DNA of 64,000 nucleotides from Pachydiplax longipennis (GCA_036926295.1 JAVFKF010000019.1:8114001-8178000); one strand, 5' to 3'. Counted from the stretch's first letter, positions 12,714-26,054 are shown. The notes: generated by a model not told the origin, from the letters alone. Numbers and translations are program-made.

Positions 12714-15700
12714 AATTTGTTTATAGCCACAAAATTACTAAGTTTACGTCATTTTTGTAAGAATTCTCTTAATTTCGACTCGAATGCGATATTCTACCAC
12801 CAAAAAAGAATATTTGTTCGATTTACTTTCTCTTGGTACTCGTTTCGATTTCATAGTACCGTTATTTCTGATTTAATTCAGCAAAAAAGTCTGGAACCGA
12901 TAAAAATTAACTTTATGAGCATTTCTTACGGAAGTGTTATCGAGCCATCCAGAATCAAACCAAGGATATTTTAGACTGACAATTAGGAATATGTGATACT
13001 CCGTTGGACTTTTAACTCCCCTAAAAGTTCATAATCCTATCACGTAGGGATGTGCATGAAATTGATGTGCCAATATTTCTCCCATGTATTTCTTATAGGG
13101 GTTTACTGACGTCGGATGGATAAATATACACATATCGGTGAATTTTATATAAGATTAAGGTATTTAAGCCTGATACTGATTTTAACCTTTCAACTGATTC
13201 TATCGCATTATCGTTAGCGTTAGCCAAAGCGACAGTTCATCCCACGTTCCGGAAGAGTTAACCTCCGGCATCATTTAAAAAGCAGAATTTTAATATCCGT
13301 TAGGGAGACGTCAAGTCAAAGGTCGCTGGAGTGATTACAAATCGTCACCCCTTCGTAGACGATAAGGTTATTATAACAAAACGTAACCTAAGAGAGAGTG
13401 AATCTCTTCAAAAAAGAGAAGAAAACTTTTCGTAAATTTTAACGTGGTTAAGGTTTGAAATCTGTCTCTGTTACCTTATGTACTCATATTTTTATTTGTA
13501 CACGAATTTTGAGAAATTCATTAACTGAATTCGCCTTTTCGTTGGACAAAGCTTGTTTTAGCGACACCATTTTATATGGGTTCAGATATGAGATTTTCTT
13601 GCGTTCATCCGGTAAGTGGAAGCAGTTATTTGATTATGAATCTGAAACGATTAGCATCATTTGTTAATGTTTAGTCTTCTTCAAGTTTTTATGACTTTGT
13701 CTACATGAGATAAAATGTTAACATTATAGATATCCCTTTCTTAAACTTAATGAAAGATAGCTTCATTTTTTATTCCGAGCGAGAGATGCCTTTCTTTTCC
13801 AAAAGTAATATTGACATTCTAAATACTCTGTCAAATTTTGTAGACTACGATTCTCATACTTCTTTTTTCTATGATTATAATATTTTTATGATTTATTATA
13901 ATTACCATTTATTGTTTATACTTTCTCTTATTTTTGATATAAATTTAATTTTTCCTATACTTTGTAGGTTTACGTACGTTTTTAGCTGAAAATTCCCTCA
14001 TATTCTGTTGTGAATATTCTATATAATCTAAAATGTATTATTAAAATATTTTAATTGCTATGGTCTATCTCATATTTACAATCAATCAATAAATATTAAT
14101 GTTTAAAATTATTATTGCTGGACTTCTGTAGTCATTGCAAAATACCTCAACTTTCTAAAATAGAACGGGTACTTTATTATTTTAAATTTTACATTTCACC
14201 GAAATTAATCTGTATCCAGATGTAATAAGTAAGATTCGTCAGATGTATAAAATTAATATTATATCTTCACTCTAAGTAGATGCACGACCTGATGGCAGTT
14301 GGTATAATCAATACAAAGAAAATATTTTATGCCATACATACAAAAATAACTTATGGAAGTTAATTTGGTATGCATGGCAATTTACTGATCTAAAATCTAT
14401 TTACTATATTATCAGCATACGAATATTGCATGAATTTAAATATCTAGTTGCTTTCGGGTAATGTAAACTAGCTATACCAACTCGTTATAAGCCTAATAAG
14501 GGAGATCATTAACTAAGATAGTCGTCATTTCAATAGAAAGCACGGGTACAGAATAGTGGAAAACCAAAAATATCTACATTAACTCTTTCTTTATGACTTT
14601 GCTGATGATAATGAGGAATATAAGGATGCTGGGAGTTGAATTGTATAACTTCATTGCCCTCTATAGTCCAGGAAACTGCTATAGCTGCCCGCGAAGAATT
14701 TGCATTATCATCCATTTTTTCGCGTTCGTAAACGACCCATGAAATTTTGTAACTGTGAGCTCAGCAGAGTTCCTATGAGATGCTCTTATGTTCTGATTAC
14801 CGTGTTGTTTGGTTAATGTTTTCGATTATTTTTTCCGAATAAATGTCTTGACTCACTCTTCTATTCAGTGAATATCGTTTTAATCCTCTAAGTATATGGA
14901 AGGATGCAGTAATGAATTTTAGTTATTTCGAATTTACGGAGTAATTATTATTTTACAACTTTTTATTCAATATAAAAGTATTCAATTTTATACCGTCCTC
15001 ACTTAAAGAATTTTAAAATTATTACTCTCTAAATTGTGAACAGTGTTATGGTATAGGCCGTTGACGGCCAGTAGAAAGATTAAAAATTATTGCGAATTAT
15101 TCATTTTCAATTTGACGCAAACGTATGCAAATACATCGCATTATTTCAATGAAAGAGAGAGAATGCGGAAAACCGCGAAATGAGAATGAATGAAAATTAC
15201 AAATGCGGTCATTTTGTGTGGGATGAATCATCTCATTGCCGATAGTGATTCCAAGGGATGGAAATTGTGGCCCGTTTAAGTTCATTCAGAAGCGGATTAA
15301 TTGTAATTGTATCCATGACAGAGAAGAGTAGATAATAATCCTTACAACAGAAGAGTTAAACACTTTCTATTTTTTATGTTCGTAGAATATTTGAAAATGT
15401 TGTTCCGTTGGTGGTTTTACTATATTAACTATAAGAAGGCTTTCTCTTTCGTAAGTAATTCTTTCAGCAATGCTCCGAAAATCATTAATGTACAAAACTA
15501 GCGAAAAAGGAATTATTCATGCGAATGCTAACAAATTAAAGATGTAAAGAACTCTTATTCCCTGATATCAATTTAGTATCAGAATGGAAGTTACTAATTT
15601 GAGTATCCAACATTTTATCACGTCAATTTATCATCAACTGCATTTATAATTAATTTTTTCATCTATCTTTTTATAATAAAAGATTTTCATAGCATTGCTG

Positions 15701-17154
15701 AAAGCATTAGTCTCGAGAGAAAATGGATGATTACAGAAAATTATTTTGCTCTCACCTTGCTGCATAGTTGATAAAGTGTATGCAGAAGTATACGAATAAA
15801 GGGATAATAGTTGGAGTGGATATTTTTGGGATTAAGAATAGAATGAAGAAAAGGAGTTGAAAATGACTGAAATTATTGAGAAAAAAAACGCTCCTACCGT
15901 TGGGTGAATTAAAGGCAATGTTTTAAAAATATGAAGTATGTTAGAAGCCTCTCGAGCGCTTTCACCTGGCCAAATGCCTAATTGCAACGTAAAAATTTAT
16001 AAATATAAGACTTTGTGATCGGAGTTTTTAACGTAATTTTGGACAAATTCACTGATGACTGTGTTAGGGTATTTGGATAATATGAACAGTTCTAAAGCGA
16101 GAAGAATACTAAGAAAAAGCTAGTTTAATGCTCTTAATGACAAGCTGAAGAGATGTATGCAGCTTTTAGTATAGAAAGGAGTGCATGAAAAGAGATCTGT
16201 GTATGTAGCAAAAGATGTACGAAATGTTAGGAAAGTATGAAGTAGCGCTTTGGATAAATGATGCACTTAACTTACTCAGAAAGGGAACGGTGGGTTTGAT
16301 ATGTATATGAGAAAACTTGATAAAAGAAGTCGGAGTTTTTGGGGCGGATGCAGAACCAGCTGGGTTTTTTAAAAAACCGACCGTCATTTTCAGTGTTCTG
16401 CAATTAATCTGGAATATATGCATGCATGAAGAGCGAAGGAAAATTTATTTCGCCGATTCATCATCTCTTTCAGAAATAAGGCTCCACGTTCATTCCCCGA
16501 GCAATTCTTAAAAATGCTTGCGGAATGTCAAAATTTTGTGGAGCACGGTACCGGAACGCGTAACTGCCTTTTGAATATGGAGATTTAGAATTCTATAACA
16601 CGAGCTTAGAGATAGTTTAGCACATTATAGTTCACGCTAAGTATTGACGAAATCGGCCAGAAATTTAAATTTCTATGGAAAATTTCAATCTATTTGGTTT
16701 TGTTTTGTTTTTTGGCTTCCACGAAGTTACGTTTCAAAATCGATTTCATTTCAGTTTGAAATTGTAATCTGCTTAAACCTGTACATGCATTGTACTTTTG
16801 CATGGATATGAGACGGATTTATTAGTAGCAGAGAAGATTATATATAATGGAAATGTACCACTATATAAGCATTATGAAAATAAGATAGCCCGAGTTACTA
16901 AAGAATACAAGTAGCTTCGAAAAGGGAAATAGAAGTCGCTGAAAAACATTGGTTAGAAGAAGATGAAGCTTGTCGGGTACTTAGCACGATAGTCTACTGA
17001 AGACTGTACAGGATGGAATGGTATAAGAAAAACCTACATGTTGAAGAAGGAATGAAAGCTTAGTACAATTCCAAGACAGACGTTTTCTTCTTCGCTGAAT
17101 TCCACAAAGTTACACTTGAGAATATTAATTTTATATTAGGATGAAACTACACAG
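12714..17154. other. AT-rich non-coding DNA
   Basis: No gene is seen. Open frames stay under about 90 codons apart from chance extensions, and none carries a domain. A 16-base perfect palindrome made of G2T6A6C2 sits at 16363-16378, and GTTTT-type simple sequence lies near 16695-16712. Confidence 0.55.
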
Positions 17155-17311
17155 GAAACATAAAATTGTGTAATATAAAATTATGAAACAAAATTTTGTA
17201 ATTTTTTAAAATTAATTTTATAATTTTAATTTAATTTTAATTAATTTTTTAAATTAATTTGTAATTGTGTAATTGTGTAATATAATATTATGAAACATAA
17301 AATTGTGTAAT
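17155..17311. repeat. AT-rich repeat with a 20-base exact direct repeat
   Basis: GAAACATAAAATTGTGTAAT occurs at 17155-17174 and again at 17292-17311. A second shared 23-base word (one mismatch) spans 17168-17190 and 17275-17297. Between them lies almost pure A/T made of AATTTTAATT-like words. It looks like a local duplication followed by slippage, that is, an AT minisatellite. Confidence 0.7.
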
Positions 17312-18537
17312 TTCTCCCAAGGCGATACATATTCCCACATTTTGCATTTGCTTGAAACACCATTTTCGGAGGAAGTGTTTTCCATTCGAGTACTCTTTAG
17401 TTCAATCTTGCAACGAAAACTTTAGCCCTTCGCCTGAAGTTTGAAGTAACAAGATCTATGAAGTACGAAGGTGGATTCTCAGCCATCAGATTGAATAAGG
17501 CATTTCCAGCGGAAAATTGCGAGTATATGTCAAGAGCGAATATGTTGCTCCAGCAGAGGAATAAAAATCAGAAAGACGAGGTGAACCGAAGACCTCTCTT
17601 TGGAGATCCATTCATCGGTAAAATATGCACGCAGAAGATGAAGGCGCCTCTCATTCCAGTGACCTTTAGAAATACCTTGTATTTTTGTGATTTTCCCTAT
17701 ACGTGGAAGCATGGAATAACTAACTCTTAGAGCTGCTGGATTAAATTTTCTCAAATACGAAAAAAAATTATGTTGCCACTCCAATTTCCTGAAATGAACT
17801 CCCAAAATTTTTACAAGATTGGGAGCGATGAACGAAAATTTGCATTTCATTTTATTCGGTGAAAATTTTTAAAAGGTCGTTGATGTCCACCTTTAAAGAT
17901 ATGGGGCTGAAAGCAGCCGCCATATTAACTTTGGGTAGCCACTTGCGGTTTGCTAATATTTTGTCTTTGTGGCCGAATTTGTGAAAATTAATTCGAGATA
18001 ATTTCCAGTCTTCGTAATTCTGTGGAGTGCTGAAATATTGTTTTGCATATTTACCCTGTTAACCGCATATAGCAGGACTCAGGAATAAAATTTTCTGTAA
18101 TTTTCATCTGTTATAAAATTAATTCACCATTCCTCTCTGCATCTGCGACCCCTTAAGAAAAGGGCATGAGTTGATAAGAAAAATTCATAACGGGAGTGTT
18201 TAATTAAAATAAAATTAATTATATAAGTATACCATATGTCAGAGAATTATTTCATTAACTCAAATTACGTCCTACGCGGATGCTTCGAGGTTTTAATGGC
18301 CAAAATGCGTCCATTCCAACATCTGAATTTTAAAATTCTGAAAATGTATCAATATTTAACTACATTAAGAATACGAGGAATTAATCGTTTTGAAATATTC
18401 ATTTAATGGATGGACCGAAGTCAATATGGTCCACTTCGGCAGGAGTCACTAAAATGCAACACCATGTTCTTCTTAATTACCACAATAAGGACACGTGTGC
18501 ATGCTTCTTAAATAAAAGCGGGGATATTCTGTTTTGA
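17312..18537. other. Non-coding DNA, no gene seen
   Basis: The region 17340-17950 is a little less AT-rich and leaves overlapping open frames of about 90-106 codons on both strands. Neither has recognisable content. The rest is AT-rich. Confidence 0.5.
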
Positions 18538-18590
18538 TGGCTTAATAGGGCAACCATCTGGCAAGTGGGAGATCCGGGTTCGAGTCCTGG
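18538..18590 (+). mobile_element. tRNA-like head of a second SINE type
   Basis: An A-box-like TGGCTTAATAGGGCAAC (18538-18554) is followed, at tRNA-like spacing, by a consensus B box GGTTCGAGTCC (18577-18587). The B box lies within a T-arm whose stem CCGGG/CCTGG pairs with one G-T. No matching acceptor stem flanks it, so this is not a functional tRNA gene. The middle (CATCTGGCAAGTGGGAGATC) differs from family A, so I treat it as a separate tRNA-derived repeat. Its 3' boundary is not visible; downstream there is a CT-rich stretch (18600-18622). Confidence 0.5.
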
Positions 18591-18931
18591 CTACTTATAA
18601 CTTCTCTCCTCATTTCTTTCCCTGAATTCAAACATGCGTAATCATGCCTTTTTTATTGTTTATACATATATGTGAATCTCTTAACACCAGGGAGCGATTG
18701 ATGAAATTTCTTTCTCAGCTATGAGGTATTTAGGTATATACTCGTATATAATATAGTGCGAATATTTATATGCTATCTTTATATAAACTAATACATGAAT
18801 ATCACTTAAGAAGGTGTAAAGGTACTCGAAAATACGTACAACTTAAATGTTATGGCTTTATTATGTGTATAGGTGGAATTAATTTTAAGTAGTTATATTT
18901 TGTTATTTAATTACGTAAGAAAACTAGCCAA

Positions 18932-19003
18932 CCGCAAAAGTCTCGAGAGAGAACTTGTTATTGACACAGGAGGATGCCTCTGCAAGTTTTCAGACTTTTG
19001 CGG
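18932..19003. ncRNA. Pre-miRNA-like hairpin candidate
   Basis: CCGCAAAAGTCT (18932-18943) is perfectly complementary to AGACTTTTGCGG (18992-19003). Inside, GAACTTG (18951-18957) pairs with CAAGTTT (18983-18989) with one wobble. An apical CAGGAGG/CCTCTG pairing (about 18966-18982) closes the structure. Total length is 72 nt, with an asymmetric bulge of about five to six bases on the 5' side. The size and tiered stem resemble a microRNA precursor, but a short degenerate MITE would look similar. Transcription strand is unknown. Confidence 0.3.
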
Positions 19004-22000
19004 CTTGTAACACGATTAGAGAGGCAAAGTTTCGAAACGGGAACAAATTACCATACGGACGGGCGACAATTAAAGCTGTTGATTAATCCCCAGCAAGAAT
19101 ATAAAGTATATAAGAACTGAAACAGCATTAAAATCGGGATTTCTGGGTCTCGGTCTGAAATTGGAAATGTAGTTAAGATAAATGAAAATTGTAGAAGAGT
19201 TTACAGAAAGTACATCTTTCCAGTCATTTTATTCTATCAGCCGTATGGGTAGAGATATCGAAAATTATACAAATATTTAATAATGGAGAGGATATGTCGC
19301 TAAAATGCAGAGTTAAAATAAAAATCAATAATTAAGGAAGCATTTATTGCATTCTTAAGTCACTATTTTGTTTCCTAAAAAATACTTTTTATAAAACCTA
19401 TCGGTCTCAGATGGATATCAGTAAAACATACGAGTATTAATCGCAATGCATTTTAATCCTCCTTTACTTAATCCTTTACATCAGTTGTATTTCTTCGTTC
19501 CCCCTTATGAAATTTCGTGGCCCATTTTCCGTTCTTTCCATTTAATATTTAGTATTCTCCTCCATATCCACATTTCCGCTGGTTCTAGACAGAATCCTTG
19601 AGTCTTTCTTGAAGCCCATTATTTGCAGCCATCTGCTCTCTAATATTGTTAGATATCGTAATACAGTGATGTAAGTCCGAATTGGTAATCAGTAAGAGGC
19701 TCTTTGGTGTAAGGGATTGTGAGGGTATTGCATTGTAAATGTTATTAATAAATTTATGTAGTTTTAGCTCCCAACTGGCAAAAGTGAAACTACAGTAAAT
19801 ATAAATCAAATAATTAATACATAAAACCATAATAATTAGTAATCATACATCCTAGGTAGCATAGTTTCTTTACTTGCCCAATCATTCGGTTGTTTACTTT
19901 GGCATTTCGTTTCTTCTACCCTTCCCTTGTCTTTCGCCATCTTTATCGAAATCGTTCAAATATAAATCATTATTTTCGCAGAGAATCCCGGATTTGTTGG
20001 ATCAAAGTCAACCTAACTCGAACCTTTCGAAGTGGTTGACAGTGGGTATACGTTGACCACCCATGGTCTATATGACCAACCCTTCACCCTAAGACATCTC
20101 ATAACTTTCGATTTCTGTCCTTCACTCGAATGTTTACCCTCAAATCTCCATCCCCTTTAAGCCCCTTTAGGACTCCCAATTCGATTAACGCCGAACCGAA
20201 AGCATCTGATTGCTTGCATGCGATTCTCGGCGACCTCCTATTTACCCATTCTTCGGACGAGAGCATCGCTTTTGATGAAGAATAGCGACAGGCAGCCGAC
20301 TTGATGATTAACAAACGTGTCAATCTCTAATTCACTCAATTTTCAGGAACGCCGCCGTCCCGTCTCTCCAATCGAGTTTAACTCAGGCTGAAAGGTCGAT
20401 GTTTGAGTAAGATTGTTATATTCCTTCATGATGTTCTCTTTTTTGGCCCTGACGAAATATAATAAATAGATATATAGTAAAGTGAATCTGGACAAAGATA
20501 CATCAAGAAATCTCTCTAGATATGGAAGGGTCATGATATAATTTTTTATTGACTTAAGAATATTTTCTGCATTTTGGCAGTAACAAGAAGTTAGGTGGAA
20601 ATACTGTTTCTCTCTAACGGATGATATAATCCAAGGATTCATTACATTTAATCTCAAAGTGATAAACTTTTTAGAATCACATAAATGAAAATCAATCAAA
20701 ATCATAAATAAAAAATATATATAACGTCTTAATGGAGGACATATATTTAGGAGCTTTATGTGCTAGTCTACCTCTGAGTCAGAGGGAAAAGTCCGTTGTA
20801 AGCTTTCCTGTATAGGATCTCTGTTACAATACGAATGTTTAACACTCAGAAGCTTATTGATTACAGTTTTCTCTCACATATCACAATTGCTTACAAGGTT
20901 TTAGGCTACGCTGTCACAATTGACATTTAAATTTACTTTATCTTTAAAACAGAAGAGAACCTCTAATAGCTAGGATAGTAATAATAGTGCTAATAATTTC
21001 AAACTATTAAGTCATTACATTTCAAGTAACTGCATACATTATAGTAATAAAAAACCTTTCAATTTTTTTAAACTTGGGAGAATATTTTAAATTTTGTTTT
21101 AAGGCTTTATTTTTTTCTGTTAAGAGACCAATTAGGAAACAATCTAATCCTTATGCAACTTGTAGTGATCCACTTTAAACTTCATTAAAACGAGTAATAA
21201 AATCAACCATTGCTTGTTTCATTAAAGATCTGGGAAATCTTTAATAGAAAGTCTATCTACTAATTACAATAGTGTCTTGATATATCCCAAACTATATCCC
21301 TAAATCATAATTAATTAAATTCACACAATTAATAAGAAGACGAAAAATCGCCATGAAGTAAAGAAAATGATTGCTTTGAGGAACCCGAGAACAGATGCAG
21401 AGTGTGAGACCAGCGCTAAATAATCCTCTGAATTGTGAACAAAGTTGGAAGAGAATTGTTTGTATAGCAATTAAAAGCAAATAGGGGCTCGAATGCGTAA
21501 TTGCTGATTAATCACCGTGGTCGGAGGATAATTGATCGGTAATCTCAGTGCTTCATTAAATTCGCAAATACGATCCGCTCTGCTGTAACTGTTAATTTGA
21601 AAACTCGAAAAGTTTAATTGGAAGCTCTGGTTACCTGGTTAGTTAGTTTGAAGTGAGTAAAAATGCCTAGTTATCTCAATTAATATTATTACCTTTCTGT
21701 AACGGGAACTCAAAATGAATCCTTTCAATTATGGTCTGGAGAGTTCAGAGTAATTTACTTAAATAATTAATTTACTGCCCTTTAAATAAATTTGAGGAAG
21801 TCTATTCTAGCGAAATAAATGTCAAAATCATCCTGAAAATCTAAATGGATATCATAAAAACTCAAAGCAGAGTAACCGGAAAAAATTGATAATCTTTAAA
21901 TTATTTTACATTTCGATGACAATATTTTCCAATAATTGATAATGATAATTTATCTTTGATAGCTCATCTTGAGTTATTTAGGTATCCAATCGTACAGATA

Positions 22001-23885
22001 TATTGGTCCTTAAAATACCTTGACTTAAAAATTCTGGACTGTTGAATATTCCGTTTAAAAAATCCAAGTAAAAACCATCATCGGAAACATTTGTTCATAT
22101 GAAATTCTACTTAACGGGCAATTTCATGCTAGATTTTTTAAAAAATTCTGAGAATTTTCGAAGTAATTTCACCTTAACCGCTTACACAATTATTGCTGGT
22201 ACTCAGTTCTCATCATTTAATTGAAATCACCACAATATGTGAAACATCACAAATAAAAAATTAAATAATTTTAATAAGTTTCAACTTTAGTACGTCATTG
22301 TTATATCGCACGTGTATATACATGTGATTTTAATGAAGAGGTTGGATAAGTTCAAGACTTCCGATATCGACGTTAACTCCACGCAAGGATCTCGGCGTTA
22401 ATTATACACGTGGTGGTGTAAGAGTAAATTAGGGCATGTTGAAACAACCTTGCATATTGTACAAGGAAAACCGTTTGCACGTTAGCGCCATCCCGTATTA
22501 CCGTCGTCACCTCCATCTTCCTTTTGCCAGCGGCTTCTCTTACACTAACACCTTCGGAGCCCTTCTTGATTTTCCGCCTCAGTACCTTTTAGGAGCCATA
22601 GCAAGCGGAATAAAGTATTTCAGTTCAGTTCCTACCGAAAGATGGAAGTGAAAAACATGAGCATAAAGGGCCCCGATTTCATTAGACTGACCCTTGCCCT
22701 ATGGCTCTTCTTCCAAAGCCACATTTCCTTCATATTAACAAGTTCCGGGGTCTTCCTTTCTTTTGCCAGCCATTGACCTCCTTGAATACTCCGCTCTCTT
22801 TCTACCTTTCAAAAGTTCCGCTTCGAATTCATTCATCTTTTTATTACGATTCAAATTTTCTGTTCTGTGACATTGCTCAGTATTGCTAAATTTCTTCGCC
22901 TTTTGATTTCATTCAAATACTCCTGGAAATCTCAAAAGAAATAATACGTAAAGAGCTTTATGAGTTTGAATAAAATATCAAGATGATAATTGGCACTACT
23001 AATGATGATATAAACTCTTAACGAATTAGACTTATTAATAAACTATGATTTCTTAATTTAACGTGGAAGCATATTATGTCTGGCATTTAGTCCATTCATT
23101 TAGGATGATTTATTAATTGTTGAAATTGGGAAGTATAGTGCAGTATTTGAAAAGAGTATTTGTCAAAAATTAAAAGCATTTAATGTATGGAAAATATGAA
23201 AAATAAACTTTTGTTAAATGAGTACTCGGAACCACTCAACTACAATTAGAAATGAACTTCATACTACGTATATCTTCAGTTATATGCTGGGAGAACATCA
23301 AATGAATTGATAAAAAGTAATATTAATTATCCGCCTATTTAGATTATTATATGTTTATAAAAGAGCACATAAAGAATGATTTATAGATAATTTCAGGCAA
23401 TATAAGAAGAGTGTATAAGAAATGAAGGGGCATATAATACTGAAATCTAACTAAATCTATCTAATCTATAATAGTATACTATCTTAATAATAATTGTCAA
23501 TTGAGAATAAGAATGTATTTGCGTGTATATAAAATCTGTATATATTTTATGTATATATACATATTTTATATTCTAGCATATAAGTTGAAAAATATTTAGC
23601 AAGATCAGGTTGTACGTATATACGATTATTATGTGTGTTAATACACGTATGAGGAAATGAGGCATTATGAGAACGAAAATAAAAGTTTTATGAATTTTAT
23701 GGTACAAAATAAAGGTTAATATTGGAAAGATATCGAAATATTATAAATGCAAATATATTTTCGCGTATTTAAAATAAACAAAAGCTTAACTGTAATTAAT
23801 TGATTTATCAAAACAAGCAAGCTATAGAAAGTTGTTTAACTTCTTCTTATGAAAGTTCTTCGCAAACCTGAAACTTAATTTCCCG
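19004..23885. other. Non-coding DNA with two composition islands
   Basis: Two stretches are less AT-rich and CpG-bearing: about 19980-20400 and 22370-22900. A 120-codon ATG-initiated frame on the minus strand (20343-20705) has no recognisable domain, and one frame of this length is roughly what chance gives in this much AT-rich sequence. Near 23548-23563 there is a 16-base AT palindrome (TATGTATATATACATA). The remainder is featureless. Confidence 0.5.
22309..22412. promoter_or_regulatory. Two canonical E-boxes (CACGTG) 98 bp apart
   Basis: CACGTG occurs at 22309-22314 and at 22407-22412, the second inside a CpG-bearing island. bHLH factors of the Myc/Max, USF and CLOCK/CYC type bind this hexamer. 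Whether the sites are used cannot be told from sequence alone. Confidence 0.2.
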
Positions 23886-23992
23886 AAAAAAAACAGGATA
23901 CGAACCTCTGAGGATAAACTTTTGGATGAATCTTTGGAAATGTTGGAATTTTGGAAATTGGAACCAAACGCTCTAACCAGTTGGCCATCTTG
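23886..23992 (-). ncRNA. Degenerate tRNA-like Pol III unit with T8 terminator
   Basis: On the minus strand, TGGCCAACTGGTTAGAG (23971-23987) is a strong A-box match. GGTTCGTATCC (23896-23906) differs from the B-box consensus at one informative base. A run of eight T (23886-23893) follows the B box after two bases, like a Pol III terminator. The 64 bases between the boxes are longer than in an intronless tRNA and are made of TTCCAA-type repeats, so the middle seems expanded or intron-like. No acceptor stem pairs. It could be a decayed tRNA gene, a tRNA-derived SINE head or a small Pol III RNA. Confidence 0.4.
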
Positions 23993-24808
23993 ATGATGTT
24001 GCAACGCCAAGGTTATCAATAATTAATAATTAATGTAACAAAAACATCGATAATTTTCGTCCAAATGATTCCGATGATGATAAAAGAACAAGGTTATATT
24101 TTAACAAAACGGTTGATTACGTTAAGTTAAACTGCATTCCAGATAAAGACAGACAATATGACAGATACACTTAAAAATTATTAAACTTTGAAAATCATAA
24201 TTCAGCAATACATTCACAAATAGTATAACCTATGCTCTAGGTGCTTTAAATTTGTATCATTTGCTTTTAAGTGTACTAAAAAGCAATAAGATTTCTTAGT
24301 TACCTGATACTATTGTTTTGTGATTCTCTATACTATGTGAATAAACTTCTATCAAGTTAGTTTTAGGCGTTTCGTTCATGTTTATGGCTTCAGTTTTTAT
24401 CACGATGGTTATTTAAAATTTGAGAAGGATTATTTTATTTTGGAAAACTCAGGACCGGATATTTATGCGTATTTCATAAGTTATATTTATTCCTGTCATT
24501 AACTAGGGAATTTACTTGTTAATAAGAATAAGAGTAATTTATCACAGGTTGTTTAAAGAAAAGTTCGCTTTCTTTTTAATGTTTAAAAACTAAAATAAAT
24601 CCGCAATCGGTAATGAAGATTGATTATAAATTATGGAAGTGATAACCGGTCTGAAAAAGACATGAGTGAAGATAAATTCTAAAACATGAATGGGTGATTT
24701 TCTATTGGATGAATAATATGACTATTGTGAAGCTTTCAAAACACGCATGGCACATGGAAGACTATTAAGGAGCGACTAATCCTCAGACAAAGTAATAAAG
24801 GGATGTTC

Positions 24809-24856
24809 GCAAGAGGTTCTTTAAGAATATGCGCAAGAAGTTCTTTAAGAATTTGT
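24809..24856. repeat. 24 bp tandem duplication
   Basis: The unit starting GCAAGAGGTTCTTTAAGAAT (24809-24832) is followed immediately by a second copy starting GCAAGAAGTTCTTTAAGAAT (24833-24856), with only a few mismatches. It is a local duplication. Confidence 0.8.
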
Positions 24857-26007
24857 GTCAGAGTTGATATTCGACAATCACTTGAATGGAGAATTTAAGC
24901 CGAGGGTTAGTTCCCTTCGAAATAATAAAATGTGTTGCCGTTCCGTTTGGGGTTAAAAAATTTCCCGAACCGAAAGAAATAATCCAGAAAATGGAACACT
25001 TTACTGCGTGGAAGTCATCGCAAGAAGTTCTTCTGGAATCTTACGTTTTATTAGCGGATATTATCGTCATCACAACTCCGTCATAAAGCTTCCAATTGAC
25101 GGAAAGTTTCTCTCTTTGCGGTAGAAAATTTGATTTGGCTTGAAGAGCAATTTACCCTCAGGGAAAACTTTTCTGGATTCACTCCATGTTCCCAATCCAT
25201 TTTTTCCCCTTGTTTTCGTATCGCTCGTTCTCTCTTTCAATAATACCGTAAATTCATAAAATCTTGATCGTGTTTAATGGGGTAACTGTATGATGAACTA
25301 TTGAATGAAAATTCAAACCCAAATAAAGAATATTTAACAATTTCTTAGCGGTGAGAGGATGTGTGATAGTTATTCGGAAAGAAAGGTGAATCTAGTCATG
25401 AATCAAATCGAAATTATTTGCAATTTCTTGTTAGAGTATATGATGTGATATCAGAATACCATCAGTTATCAGTTAAATACCATCAAATGGTATAAGAATT
25501 AGGCACTAAACAACTGAATCTACTTTTTAAAGGCAAGATTATATCTTAAATATCGCAAGCGGTAGAAAGACTACGTTTATAGAAATTTATAGAAATTTCA
25601 ACTTTCAAAACAACCTGACCCAAATAATCACCTCATCGAAATGCCTTCTCTTATATCTACGGATAACTTTCAATATTGAAATATATTTCAGCATTATATT
25701 GCATTAAATGTGATTCAGTAACTATGAATGCTTTTCTTGCCATTGTCTTTCAATGATATGATTGAGCTTAACACAAAAGACTTCCGATAAGCGAAAGAGC
25801 TATGTGCCATCATCAATGTCTCATTCTGGCTTAACAAGAACAAATAAGTAGAGAATATACTCAAAATGTCCGATTAATTTCCTGCCATGCATAAGAGAGT
25901 TGAAATATTTTTGCCGTGAAATAACTACATTTTTAAAGAAAGCACTTTGCAAACAGTTCTGAGGGGCGCGATTTTCCCGGGACGCAGTTGTCCAGCGATT
26001 TTCCTAT
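24857..26007. other. Non-coding DNA, no gene seen
   Basis: A less AT-rich patch at 24880-25200 has no exon-like content beyond a 66-codon frame. Minor repeats are TATAGAAATTT in tandem near 25578-25599 and a hairpin ATACCAT/ATGGTAT at 25477-25493. Confidence 0.5.
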
Positions 26008-26054
26008 TATGAGTTACTTAGTTGTACTTATATTCATATGAGTTACTTAGTTGT
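26008..26054. repeat. 18-base exact direct repeat
   Basis: TATGAGTTACTTAGTTGT occurs at 26008-26025 and 26037-26054, separated by 11 bases. It may be an excision footprint or a simple local duplication. Confidence 0.7.

Noticed and set aside
12624..12974. 116-codon plus-strand frame
   Set aside because: It begins at GTG, runs through the inverted-repeat cluster and shows no recognisable protein.
13750..13989. Nuclear copy of a mitochondrial gene, suggested by a Phe/Ile/Tyr-rich frame
   Set aside because: The peptide has no mitochondrial membrane-protein motif that I recognise. The composition follows from T-rich DNA.
18538..18590. Functional tRNA gene
   Set aside because: A and B boxes are present, but no acceptor stem pairs across the expected 72-75 bases.
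20343..20705. 120-codon ATG frame on the minus strand
   Set aside because: In AT-rich random sequence of this size about one such frame is expected (rough estimate assuming two thirds A+T). Composition is Leu/Ile/Tyr/Lys-rich and no family is recognisable.
22309..22329. Long palindrome around CACGTGTATATACATGTG
   Set aside because: The arms differ at the outer bases and the middle is simple TATATA. Only the E-box itself is worth recording.
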